In this document: piece by piece, positions 25,691 to 33,797 of the stretch
Numbering within the stretch: position 1 is the first letter of the stretch
Layout: each line of letters opens with the position of its first letter
Source: Candidatus Jingweiarchaeum tengchongense
GTDB taxonomy: Archaea > Nanobdellota > Nanobdellia > Jingweiarchaeales > Jingweiarchaeaceae
Assembly: GCA_025920705.1 (NCBI GenBank)
Contig: JAPDLJ010000001.1
Span: 124,001 to 188,000, forward strand
Length of the DNA: 64,000 nucleotides
Direction of reading: 5' to 3'
Notes under the pieces: model-generated
Database searches by the model: none
What the model was told of the DNA's origin: nothing
The model's input: the letters and a program-made list of their open reading frames with translations, nothing else
Translations under genes and position numbers: made by a program

Positions 25691-27800
25691 AATCACTCTT
25701 GTGGGTCTGGGTGAGCTCGGTCTAGGCACAAAATATGGCTATCCTGAAGCGATAACGGGATTAACACATGTATTGAAAAATGAAGATATTGACGCAATAA
25801 TTATCACTGGTGGCTTATTGCCGAGGGTTCCAAGGGTTGCAAGTAAGAGAAATTCTCAATACCTAGATACGCTTGCATCAGATGAGATAGATTCTATCCA
25901 AAAAGCTTCGATTGAAAGTAAAAAAATAATTGAACCGTTAAAAAATGTCACAAAGAAAGCAAAATGGTATTATGCGTGTGGTGAAGAGGATAGAGGAAAT
26001 CTTGAAGAGCTAGTTGATGTTAGAATTGCTGAAGCATTGGACTTACCAACAATTGTTGAAAATTTGAAAACTAAAATTGCAACATTTAGTGAGCAATTAA
26101 AATCAAAAAAGAGGGAACTTGAACTTCTAAGAGAAGAATTTGAAAAATTTGGTAAGAATAATCATGATAAAAATTATTTAAGTGAATATAGGAAAAGACG
26201 GAGGGAAATAGAGAACGAAATAAAAAGAATCGATACTGAACTTAGGGAAGATGAAGCAAATCTCGTTCAGAGACAAGAGGCATTGAAGAAGTATGGTTTC
26301 ATTAAATTTACTGGACGTTATCCACTAAAAAAAGAGGAACGTGATTTATTCTTAGAAGAGGCAAAAAGAGAGTATAAAGAATTGATCTTTCATAGCATTG
26401 GTCATGATGCAAATATAATTTTACCTGATTCGGAAGCAAATATTAAAGTAAAGGGAATGGAAATTAAAGTTGCGCACAATTCTAACAGAAAATCAGACGT
26501 ACCCTTACAGGTTGGGATACAAAGAAGGGTAATGAAAAATAAATTTAAAAATGTTACAAAAGAAAATGTTCCAGAATTGGATATCGAGGGACATCATGCT
26601 GGTGGATTCAGGGTATACATCCAGCGAAAAAGAAGAAATGTTCCTGAGCAAGTCTTCTATGTTCAGCTACCAACACTTCATCACATTGGAAAACTTGAAG
26701 AAATGCTCGCAGAAGGAATTAATAATTGGGATGTTAAAAGACTTTATGAGGGATATAGCAGCGGTTATGCTTCTGGTGCAGTAATAATGAGAAAAAGAAA
26801 TGATGGTGTAAGAGAATTTGAATTCTTTTCGTCTGATGAATTGGCAAAAATAAAAGATACTGGAATCGAAAGTTTGAGAAACAAACCAATAAAGATAGAA
26901 GCGCTTGCTGATATGCACATAGGTTGTACGAATGAGCCATCACTTCCGAATTCAATGAGTAATTATGCATTGGTGGAAGCATACAAAAATTATCAAAGGA
27001 TTCATGGTTTACCAAATATTATCGTAGCGCTTGGGGATATGGTGCAAGCAGGACCATATCGTGGGGCTGAAAGTGAAAGTAGAGTGGAAATGACAAGATT
27101 CCAGCTTGAGCAAGAAAGAGCTAAAATAATGAAGAGTAATTTGAGTAACGAAGAAAAACTTAAGAAAATTGAAGAATTGGATCGAAGCTACTTGTCATAC
27201 ATACCAATCACGAACATTAGTGAGCAAAAGATGGAGTTGAGGGATAGGTGGATTAAGCCACATGTACATAAAGTACTTGACAATGGTGGAAAAGTGTTGC
27301 TCGTCAGCGGAGATCATTACAACAAAACACTTGGTGGAAAAGAAGACGAGGCAACTGAAATAGCAAATATGATTGATGAGAGATTTAGGGACAAAGTATA
27401 TGTGCTCAAAGGGAATGAGTTCGGAACCGGGAAAAAAGTAATAGACAATTTGAGAATTTACGCGCAGCATAAACCAATGTACTCAAATCAAGATGAAGTA
27501 ATTGGTGGGATGAAACACTTGATTAGAATAAATGAAGATTGCGACATTGCATTCTTTGCGAACTGGCACCATCCTGGTTTTGGTTACATAAATAGCGCTA
27601 GTGGTGGTGTTCTAATCACTGCCTTACCTTCCTTCCAACCTGATAATCCTTATGTATCAGCGATCGGCAAGCAATCTTCAACAAATGGTTTTTACAACAT
27701 CTTCGTAAAACCCGGAAGGCAATGGTTTAAGATTGAAGTTGTGACAGATGATGCGCTATTAAATTATGTGCCTGGATTAGAAAAGAAGCCAAGAGTGTGA
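25680..27800 (+). CDS. Tandem metallophosphoesterase-like protein with central coiled coil
   Basis: This 706-residue protein is of unknown function. Residues 410-640 have calcineurin-like phosphoesterase motifs in order: ADMHIG (D411, H413), ALGDMVQ (D453), SGDHYN (D545, H546) and NWHHPGF (H630-631). The first 110 residues look like a second, eroded copy: LVGLGELGLG where DxH should be, IITGGLL in place of GD, and ACGEEDRGN in place of GNH. A Lys/Glu coiled coil spans about 120-215, followed by a GHDANIILPD-containing segment. The active half could be a nuclease, nucleotidase or phosphatase. The start is preceded by GGGGAT. The gene is followed after 4 nt by a nitrilase gene. Confidence 0.6.
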   Translation: MKNKITLVGLGELGLGTKYGYPEAITGLTHVLKNEDIDAIIITGGLLPRVPRVASKRNSQYLDTLASDEIDSIQKASIESKKIIEPLKNVTKKAKWYYACGEEDRGNLEELVDVRIAEALDLPTIVENLKTKIATFSEQLKSKKRELELLREEFEKFGKNNHDKNYLSEYRKRRREIENEIKRIDTELREDEANLVQRQEALKKYGFIKFTGRYPLKKEERDLFLEEAKREYKELIFHSIGHDANIILPDSEANIKVKGMEIKVAHNSNRKSDVPLQVGIQRRVMKNKFKNVTKENVPELDIEGHHAGGFRVYIQRKRRNVPEQVFYVQLPTLHHIGKLEEMLAEGINNWDVKRLYEGYSSGYASGAVIMRKRNDGVREFEFFSSDELAKIKDTGIESLRNKPIKIEALADMHIGCTNEPSLPNSMSNYALVEAYKNYQRIHGLPNIIVALGDMVQAGPYRGAESESRVEMTRFQLEQERAKIMKSNLSNEEKLKKIEELDRSYLSYIPITNISEQKMELRDRWIKPHVHKVLDNGGKVLLVSGDHYNKTLGGKEDEATEIANMIDERFRDKVYVLKGNEFGTGKKVIDNLRIYAQHKPMYSNQDEVIGGMKHLIRINEDCDIAFFANWHHPGFGYINSASGGVLITALPSFQPDNPYVSAIGKQSSTNGFYNIFVKPGRQWFKIEVVTDDALLNYVPGLEKKPRV

Positions 27801-27804
27801 TTTA

Positions 27805-28689
27805 ATGGTAAGGATTGTGGGAACTATTCCTCGCTATCAAAAAGACGAAAATTGTAAGATTTGTGAAATAGAGCGAATTGTGGAAAAATCTAATGGAGAC
27901 ATTATCATATTACCTGAAGAATACTTCGGTGGTCCAAAAGTAGCCTATGAAAAGGAAAGCAGCTTGGTTGACAAACTTGAAAAAATTGCAAGAGAAAGAA
28001 ACGTTGGTTTAGTTGTTGGTGTGATAGAAAAGGAAGACGATAAGAAATACCAATCAATCTGGTTCTTTAATGAAAAGGGTAAATTTCTTGGCTCTGAAAA
28101 AAAGTACAACCTTGCTGGATACGAAATGGATCCTGATTTCTACAACCTAAGTGCAAATCCATCAAAATTCTTCGAGAGAGGTGCGTATGAGATTAAGGGC
28201 ACAAAAGGAACTGGGGTCATATGTTGGGAAGTTTATGACTTACATACAAAAGTTGCATGTGATAGTGCCAACATAGACTGGATTGCTAATTTGATAAAGT
28301 TCCCAATTAATTACTTTCCTGTGTATGAAAGGAGTGGGAATAATTATGTAATAAGACAATTGGTGAAATCGGAGGAAGAGTATGTAAGATGGATGGAAAA
28401 ATTACAGGAGCTCGCGAGTGATACATTGAGTTTGGTCATCGCTTCTTGCAACCCAACTTTTCCAGGATTGGAAAATTTGGTGCCAAAGGATGCAAAGGCA
28501 TTGGCGTGTATACTACATCCAAAAAATGGTTTAGTTAGGACTACAAATTTAGAAGGTATGTTCGTTAGTTTTGATTTTGAACCTGAGACGATAAGGAATA
28601 TTAGAGAGAGTAATGATCTAAATGCAAAAGCATGGAGAATAAGACACAAATATGATAACAGAAAGGTGAAAATAGAAAGATCAGGGTGA
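27805..28689 (+). CDS. Nitrilase-superfamily carbon-nitrogen hydrolase
   Basis: This 294-residue protein carries the Glu-Lys-Cys triad of the nitrilase fold: Glu in IILPEEYFGG, Lys in GSEKKYNLAG and Cys in GVICWEVYD. Members cleave amides, nitriles or carbamoyl groups, or act in reverse as amidotransferases. The C-terminal third (after PTFPGLENLV) is not typical of the well-known NAD-synthetase or omega-amidase branches, and no substrate can be assigned. It is 4 nt downstream of the tandem phosphoesterase and probably co-transcribed. Its 3' end overlaps the convergent gene by 9 nt. Confidence 0.8.
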   Translation: MVRIVGTIPRYQKDENCKICEIERIVEKSNGDIIILPEEYFGGPKVAYEKESSLVDKLEKIARERNVGLVVGVIEKEDDKKYQSIWFFNEKGKFLGSEKKYNLAGYEMDPDFYNLSANPSKFFERGAYEIKGTKGTGVICWEVYDLHTKVACDSANIDWIANLIKFPINYFPVYERSGNNYVIRQLVKSEEEYVRWMEKLQELASDTLSLVIASCNPTFPGLENLVPKDAKALACILHPKNGLVRTTNLEGMFVSFDFEPETIRNIRESNDLNAKAWRIRHKYDNRKVKIERSG

Positions 28690-29568
28690 AACGAGTTCTG
28701 ATAAAATTTCAATTAAATCTTTTTGTGTTTCAGCAACCCACTTATTCAATCCAAATTGTTTATTGTGATTTGAAATTTCTGGAATTACTTCCCAATCAAC
28801 TGCATGGTCAGGAACTACTTCATATTTTCCAGCTTTTGGCCAGATGTATTTGTGTATTCCAATTACTGGTTTTGAAGATGCAATTGTGTATCCTGTTTCT
28901 ATCCAAGGACCTATGTTGTTTTCATCATCGACCCTTGTGATTATGCCATCTGACATATCAATTAAGTCTAAGCAGTATCTTGCGCCTTTTTTACCTGGCT
29001 GCACTTTCTTGAAGTTTTCTTCTGGTAGTGCAGATAGATCATTGCAGTAATTTTCATAAGGATTGTAGTTATCCACTAATTTCTGTGGATTAATCGCATT
29101 GAAGGCATATCTTTTTAAGAATTCTTCCATCCATACAAAATAACCTGTTTTATCTGCAAATCTCACATCCCCAGCGATGTAGAAAGTTGGTGGACTCTGA
29201 AATCCTTGAAAATTTCTAAAATTTTTTTTACCTCTAAAGTTCTCAATTTTTTGAAGCGTATCACTAATTTGAGAAGTTTCAGTTATGGTTATTGGTAGAA
29301 CGCCATAGAAACCGTAGCTTGGTGCTTCTTTCTTTAAATTCCAAAATGCAATGATAGGTAAATTCAGGCCGAGCGCATAACCAACCCCAGTCCATATCTC
29401 TGGTGTTCTTTGGTCTCTTCTTACGAGAACGAAATCACTATCTTTTATTTTTGAAAGTGAAAATTCAAGATTTTTATTTAAAACCTCTACGTCATTCTTC
29501 TCTAGCTCTTCAAGAACATCATCGATTACGCTTTTTCTTTCGTTTATTGCTAAGATTGTAGTTTTCAT
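28681..29568 (-). CDS. Two-domain nucleoside 2-deoxyribosyltransferase-like protein
   Basis: This 295-residue protein has two copies of the deoxyribosyltransferase (NDT/SLOG-like) fold. The C-terminal copy (about 125-290) has FYIAGDVRF, YCLDLIDMSDGIITRVDD and the active-site-like IGPWIETGYTIASSKPVIGI, with a Glu (E224) where NDT enzymes have their nucleophile. The N-terminal copy (1-110) has IKDSDFVLVRRD and WTGVGYALGLNLPIIAF, with Thr at the equivalent position, so it may only bind ligand. NDT relatives cleave N-glycosidic bonds of (deoxy)nucleosides, nucleotides or NAD. It converges on the nitrilase gene. Confidence 0.65.
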   Translation of the reverse strand: MKTTILAINERKSVIDDVLEELEKNDVEVLNKNLEFSLSKIKDSDFVLVRRDQRTPEIWTGVGYALGLNLPIIAFWNLKKEAPSYGFYGVLPITITETSQISDTLQKIENFRGKKNFRNFQGFQSPPTFYIAGDVRFADKTGYFVWMEEFLKRYAFNAINPQKLVDNYNPYENYCNDLSALPEENFKKVQPGKKGARYCLDLIDMSDGIITRVDDENNIGPWIETGYTIASSKPVIGIHKYIWPKAGKYEVVPDHAVDWEVIPEISNHNKQFGLNKWVAETQKDLIEILSELVSP

Positions 29569-29614
29569 TCTTTATGCAAAATGAACAACGAATATAAATT
29601 TTACTACTTAAAAA

Positions 29615-30097
29615 TTAAAAAATAATCATATAAAAATCGACTTGTGAACTGTCCTTTCTCCTTTGACCAATTTCTAGGATTACACTTTCAAGATCTTTCT
29701 TTATTTCTTTTGGGATTTTTCTAAAGATGTTACACTCTGGCATTGAATTTTCTTTTCTAAATTCATTTTCTAAGATTTCGGCAAAAAAATGCGCGATCTT
29801 TGCTCTTTCTCCCTTCTTTTTCCAAATCAATTGCGCAAACGATGGATATTTATTATAAAATCTCGGATCCTGCGAATAGCATTCCGTTATCTCGTGGACA
29901 AGAATTGCGCACCTCTCTTTAAAATCTTTGATCATCGAAAATTTATTTGGATTTAATTCTACAATTGGTGGTGTTTTCCATGGATAAGAGGTGCACGCCT
30001 CACCTATTTTATTTTCTAAAAATAAAATTGGTATATCTAAGTTTGTGAAATTTTTAACATAATTTTTTGCTTCTTCTATTTCACTAGAGAATTTCAT
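29615..30097 (-). CDS. Putative zinc metallopeptidase-like protein (HExxE)
   Basis: This 160-residue protein is without signal peptide. The segment CAILVHEITECYSQ has an HExxE motif and is followed 35 residues later by KIAHFFAEILENEF, where a third zinc ligand (His or Glu) could lie. This resembles the two-helix zinc sites of small archaeal metalloproteases, but no specific family is recognised and proteolysis is unproven. Its start overlaps the stop of the Cas4-like nuclease gene by 4 nt (ATGA), so the two are co-translated and probably act together. Confidence 0.5.
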   Translation of the reverse strand: MKFSSEIEEAKNYVKNFTNLDIPILFLENKIGEACTSYPWKTPPIVELNPNKFSMIKDFKERCAILVHEITECYSQDPRFYNKYPSFAQLIWKKKGERAKIAHFFAEILENEFRKENSMPECNIFRKIPKEIKKDLESVILEIGQRRKDSSQVDFYMIIF

Positions 30098-31632
30098 TTT
30101 AGATCAAGCGGCTCAGTAATTTGAATGCTACTTCTTAAATTGGTGACGTGTTCAAACGGAAATCTTGAAGATGCTATTCCCACGCTTTGAATTAAACCTT
30201 TTTCTTTTAGTGCTTTCTCCCTAGCTTTGAAGATTTTTTTGAGAAATGTTGTGTATGGTGTACCACATTCCCTTAACTTTTGCATCATTTCTTCTTTAAA
30301 TTCGTTCAATGCTTTTTGCTCCTTACCCACCATCTCATGCTGTTTTTTTCTTCTATAAACAACTGTTCTTTTCCTGTTAATTGGATTGATTATTTCCTGC
30401 TCTCTGACCCATCCAAGATTCTTTGCAATTTTAAGTAAAGTTGAAATCGATGTTGGTGAAATATGTGTATAGGCGCTGATTGTGGAAATTGATCTCTCTT
30501 TATTGTCTTCAAGTCCAAGGAAAAGTATTGTAAAAAGTCTTAGTGTCGAATAGTCATTTGCTTGTCTTTCCATCCATCGTAATTCACTTTCAAGCCCAGT
30601 GATATTTTTTTCTTTTGTCCAATATCGCAATGGCTTAAACTCTTCCTTTATCCTGGCCTCTTTAAGTTTTGTATTTCCATTATCAATTGCGATTTGTGTA
30701 AGCATTCCTTCAATTCCAATCGTCCTTCTTCTACCAATTATATATTCTCCATTTTCATCTTTTCTTGCCACTATCTCTCCCCTTCTCTCAACTGCTTCTT
30801 CTAAGCAAGGTGAGCATCTCTCATAGTATTCAGAATACCTGCATTTCTTCATTCTTCCTGGTTTAACATTAAATTCTTCAATTATTTCTTTTGCTAAAAT
30901 TTCATTTTTTTTCTTCAAATTTGACATTAAATCAGAAATGAATTGGAATTCGTAGAGCTCCCCTTCGCTTGGTTCGTATTCTATCATCTTCTTCGGAAAG
31001 AAAAGATAAAGTAATGATTTCCTTGAATCACCAAGTTCCCTTGCAAGTATGATCTCACCTTGCATTTGTCGCTTGACGATTGAATCAAGGAAACCATCCA
31101 ATTTCATTTCGACAGGAACCGATTGACCTTCGTGAAATTCGATTTTATCCGGTCTTCCAATTAAATTTGTTTTCTTTGAAATTATCTCTGGATTCACCAT
31201 TGCTTTAACATAAATTCCATCAAATGCTTTCTTTGAATTTAAATTTGAATAGAAAATCTCATGAAATCGCTTTGCTTCAAATTCGGATTTTGTGTGAATA
31301 AAAATATTCTTTAGTTTATCTACTTGTTCATCATTTAAGAAAACAAATTTATTGTTGTAATTGAAAATGTCTTGTAGGTATGCATCAGCAATCTTACTCT
31401 TCGTGATTTCTCTGTTTATATCAATGCTATTTCCTCGTTCTATTTTTGAAATCAGATCTGATGCTAATTTTTTATCAACATTACAAGAAATACTGAACAA
31501 ATCATGAATGAGTTTTCCCCTCTCCATAGATCTATTTAAAATTGTTCTTCCACGATTGTATTTCCAGTGCCATTCTAATGGACAATGATCGAATGTAACA
31601 ACTTCGCTAATGGTGTTAAGCATCGATTCCAT
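30094..31632 (-). CDS. Cas4/RecB-like PD-(D/E)XK nuclease fused to a winged helix
   Basis: This protein has about 512 residues from the ATG at 31632. The N-terminal half has the Cas4 layout: first Cys in VVTFDHCPLEWHW, His in RGKLIHDLFS, D and ExK in GRPDKIEF...VPVEMKLDG, Gln in RQMQGEIILAREL, and three further Cys in CRYSEYYERCSPC for a 4Fe-4S cluster. Such enzymes are DNA exonucleases. The C-terminal half has a winged helix (STISAYTHISPTSISTLLKI) and a Lys/Arg-rich end, so it may bind DNA sequence-specifically. A GTG at 31695 extends the frame by 21 unusual residues. No Cas1, Cas2 or repeat array is nearby, so a CRISPR role is unlikely. Confidence 0.7.
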   Translation of the reverse strand: MESMLNTISEVVTFDHCPLEWHWKYNRGRTILNRSMERGKLIHDLFSISCNVDKKLASDLISKIERGNSIDINREITKSKIADAYLQDIFNYNNKFVFLNDEQVDKLKNIFIHTKSEFEAKRFHEIFYSNLNSKKAFDGIYVKAMVNPEIISKKTNLIGRPDKIEFHEGQSVPVEMKLDGFLDSIVKRQMQGEIILARELGDSRKSLLYLFFPKKMIEYEPSEGELYEFQFISDLMSNLKKKNEILAKEIIEEFNVKPGRMKKCRYSEYYERCSPCLEEAVERRGEIVARKDENGEYIIGRRRTIGIEGMLTQIAIDNGNTKLKEARIKEEFKPLRYWTKEKNITGLESELRWMERQANDYSTLRLFTILFLGLEDNKERSISTISAYTHISPTSISTLLKIAKNLGWVREQEIINPINRKRTVVYRRKKQHEMVGKEQKALNEFKEEMMQKLRECGTPYTTFLKKIFKAREKALKEKGLIQSVGIASSRFPFEHVTNLRSSIQITEPLDLK

Positions 31633-31710
31633 TTTATTGGATACAAGATTTGGTTTTTTAAGATTTACTCTATAGTAGTAATTATAGATTTTCACATAAA
31701 AATATCAAAA

Positions 31711-31729
31711 TGACTACAAAATGTAGTCA
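31711..31729. promoter_or_regulatory. Perfect inverted repeat between Cas4-like nuclease and divergent gene
   Basis: TGACTACA-AAA-TGTAGTCA is an 8-bp perfect inverted repeat with a 3-nt spacer. It lies in the 83-nt region between divergent genes, next to TATA-like runs on both strands. It is too short and lacks a T-run for a clear terminator. A dimeric regulator's operator fits better, and the winged helix of the neighbouring nuclease is one candidate binder. Confidence 0.4.
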
Positions 31730-31778
31730 ATTCTGAATTCCAGGAAAAAATTTATCCAAGTAAAATATTGTTTTAACC

Positions 31779-32291
31779 ATGGATCTGTTTGTTGATAAGG
31801 AAAAAATAGTATGGATATTGTTTCTGTTTCTAATTTTTTTGAATAGTGTGGTAAAGCCAGAATTGGAGGAGCAAATAGAAAGAATGGAAATAATTAGGTT
31901 AAGTTTGGAGAAATCAGCTGAAGAAATGAGGCAAACAACAGAAAGTTTCGAGAAATCAATAAAGGAATTGCAAGAAACACAGAATAAAAGTGAAGATTGG
32001 ATTAGGTTGAGGAATTTGATGGAAATAACCAGTTCGTTGAATGTAAGTAGGTGTGAAGAAATCAAAGAAGAAGTTTTTCAGATACTTTGCGTTGGATACA
32101 TAGTGAATGAAACGCAAGATTACACAAAATGTTGGCAGATAAATGAGTCTTCAATTGTCTACAATAATAGTTTAAGGGATTGGTGTTTTTATTTTAGTGC
32201 GCTTGTTGAACTAAAAAATGCTTCACTATGTAATTATGTTAGTAATACTTCTCTTAGGCAAGAATGTTTTTTAAGATCAAGAAATATTTAA
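31779..32291 (+). CDS. Membrane-anchored coiled-coil protein with Cys-pair repeats
   Basis: This 170-residue protein has a short N-terminus, one membrane helix (KIVWILFLFLIFLNSVV), a coiled coil (about 28-75) and an extracytoplasmic C-terminus. That domain has two C-x11-C units (CEEIKEEVFQILC and CNYVSNTSLRQEC) and one longer Cys pair, each preceded by helical Ala/Asn-rich sequence. It also has several Asn-glycosylation-like sites. Disulphide-stapled helical hairpins are likely. The function is unknown. It converges on rtcB with a 4-nt overlap. Confidence 0.6.
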   Translation: MDLFVDKEKIVWILFLFLIFLNSVVKPELEEQIERMEIIRLSLEKSAEEMRQTTESFEKSIKELQETQNKSEDWIRLRNLMEITSSLNVSRCEEIKEEVFQILCVGYIVNETQDYTKCWQINESSIVYNNSLRDWCFYFSALVELKNASLCNYVSNTSLRQECFLRSRNI

Positions 32292-33736
32292 CCCTTGCAT
32301 ACACCAATCGGTACCAACCTAACAACAAGTTTTCCTATTCCTGCTCGGTTACTGACATTGGCTACTTCATCGATGTCTTTGTAAGCGCCTGGTGCCTCTT
32401 CAGCGATCACTTCCCAAGAAGCTGCTCTGACTAAAATTCCTCTGTTCTCAAGTTCCTTTGCAACGGTTTTGCCCCAATACCTCCTTATCGCCTCATTTCT
32501 TGACATTTCTCTACCTGCACCATGCGCGGTTGAATAGAAGGTTTTCTGGGCTTCTTTGTTGCCAACGAGCACATAACTTGCCGTTCCCATGCAGCCTGGT
32601 ATCAAAACTGGTTGGCCAACACTTTGATAAGCTGCTGGTATATCTGGGTGTCCTGGTGGAAACGCTCTTGTTGCCCCTTTCCTATGAACAAAACATTTTA
32701 TTCTTTTTCCATCAATTTCGTGTTCCTCAATCTTTGCAATGTTATGAGCGACATCATAAATTAATTTTAAACCCATTTTTTCAGCATCTTTTTTGAAGAT
32801 TTCCTGAAAACTTTCTCTTACCCAATGTAAAATCATCTGTCGATTACACCAAGCATAATTGGCTGCGGCGCACATTGCGCTAAAATAACTATCTGCCAAT
32901 TCGCTATTTGATGGTGCATAAACTAATTCCCTATCGGGAAGCTTCGAAATTACTTCGTGATATTTTCGCTCTATCTCTCTCAAGTAATCACTACATACTT
33001 GATGACCCAAACCTCTTGAACCTGTGTGGATCATCACAGTTATTTGATTCTCTTCTTCTATACCAAATGTTTTTGCAACATTTTGATCATATATCTTATC
33101 GACCCTCTGAATTTCGAGAAAATGATTACCTGCGCCTAAACTGCCAAGTTGTGGCATACCTCTCTGTTTTGCATTATTGGAAACTTTTTTGGGATCAGCT
33201 TCTTCCATACATCCCTCCTCTTCCATATGCTTAATGTCTTCTTCCCAACCATAACCATTCTCTACAGCCCACTTTGCTCCAAGTCTTAGTACCTCATCTA
33301 ATTCATTCAATGAATGGACTTTCACCTTTCCTTTGCTTCCAACTCCAGATGGCACATTTCTAAATATTTTCTCCAGTAATTCTTTTAACACTGGACGAAT
33401 ATCGTTCTCCTTAAAATTAGTCCTAATTAAGCGAACACCACAGTTTATATCGTATCCAACTCCACCAGGACTAATACAACCTTCTTCATAATCTATGGCC
33501 GCTACACCACCAATTGGAAAACCATAACCTTCATGCCCATCTGGTAGTGTAATTGAATACTTGTGGATTCCTGGTAAGCAAGCAACACCTGCTGCTTGAA
33601 TCAATGTTCTATCCTGCTTCATTTTTTCTAGTAGCTTTGGACTTGCAATCACTAGGCCAGGCACTTTCATTCCTGGAATTGTACTTTGTGGTATCTCCCA
33701 TTCAATGTCATTTATTTTTTTCAATTGAATATCCAT
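32288..33736 (-). CDS. rtcB: tRNA-splicing ligase RtcB
   Basis: This 482-residue protein has family motifs LPDGHEGYGFPIGGVAAID, PGGVGYDINCGVRL (C99 is a Mn ligand), GSLGAGNHFLEIQ, HTGSRGLGHQV, and STAHGAGREMSR with the His that is guanylylated. RtcB joins 2',3'-cyclic-phosphate and 5'-OH RNA ends using GTP, completing archaeal tRNA splicing. No intein is present, whereas some archaeal RtcB genes carry one. Its cofactor archease is encoded 0.8 kb away, separated by a divergently oriented phosphatase gene. The tRNA-Trp in this window is a likely substrate. Confidence 0.96.
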   Translation of the reverse strand: MDIQLKKINDIEWEIPQSTIPGMKVPGLVIASPKLLEKMKQDRTLIQAAGVACLPGIHKYSITLPDGHEGYGFPIGGVAAIDYEEGCISPGGVGYDINCGVRLIRTNFKENDIRPVLKELLEKIFRNVPSGVGSKGKVKVHSLNELDEVLRLGAKWAVENGYGWEEDIKHMEEEGCMEEADPKKVSNNAKQRGMPQLGSLGAGNHFLEIQRVDKIYDQNVAKTFGIEEENQITVMIHTGSRGLGHQVCSDYLREIERKYHEVISKLPDRELVYAPSNSELADSYFSAMCAAANYAWCNRQMILHWVRESFQEIFKKDAEKMGLKLIYDVAHNIAKIEEHEIDGKRIKCFVHRKGATRAFPPGHPDIPAAYQSVGQPVLIPGCMGTASYVLVGNKEAQKTFYSTAHGAGREMSRNEAIRRYWGKTVAKELENRGILVRAASWEVIAEEAPGAYKDIDEVANVSNRAGIGKLVVRLVPIGVCKG

Positions 33737-33797
33737 AAGATAAATTAAATAGGAAAAGATATATAAAGTTTATAAGTGAAAGTGGGGTTTCGTTAAT

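Noticed and set aside
30094-31632. CRISPR-Cas adaptation module
   Set aside because: Cas4-like motifs are present, but I see no repeat array and no Cas1 or Cas2 in the window.
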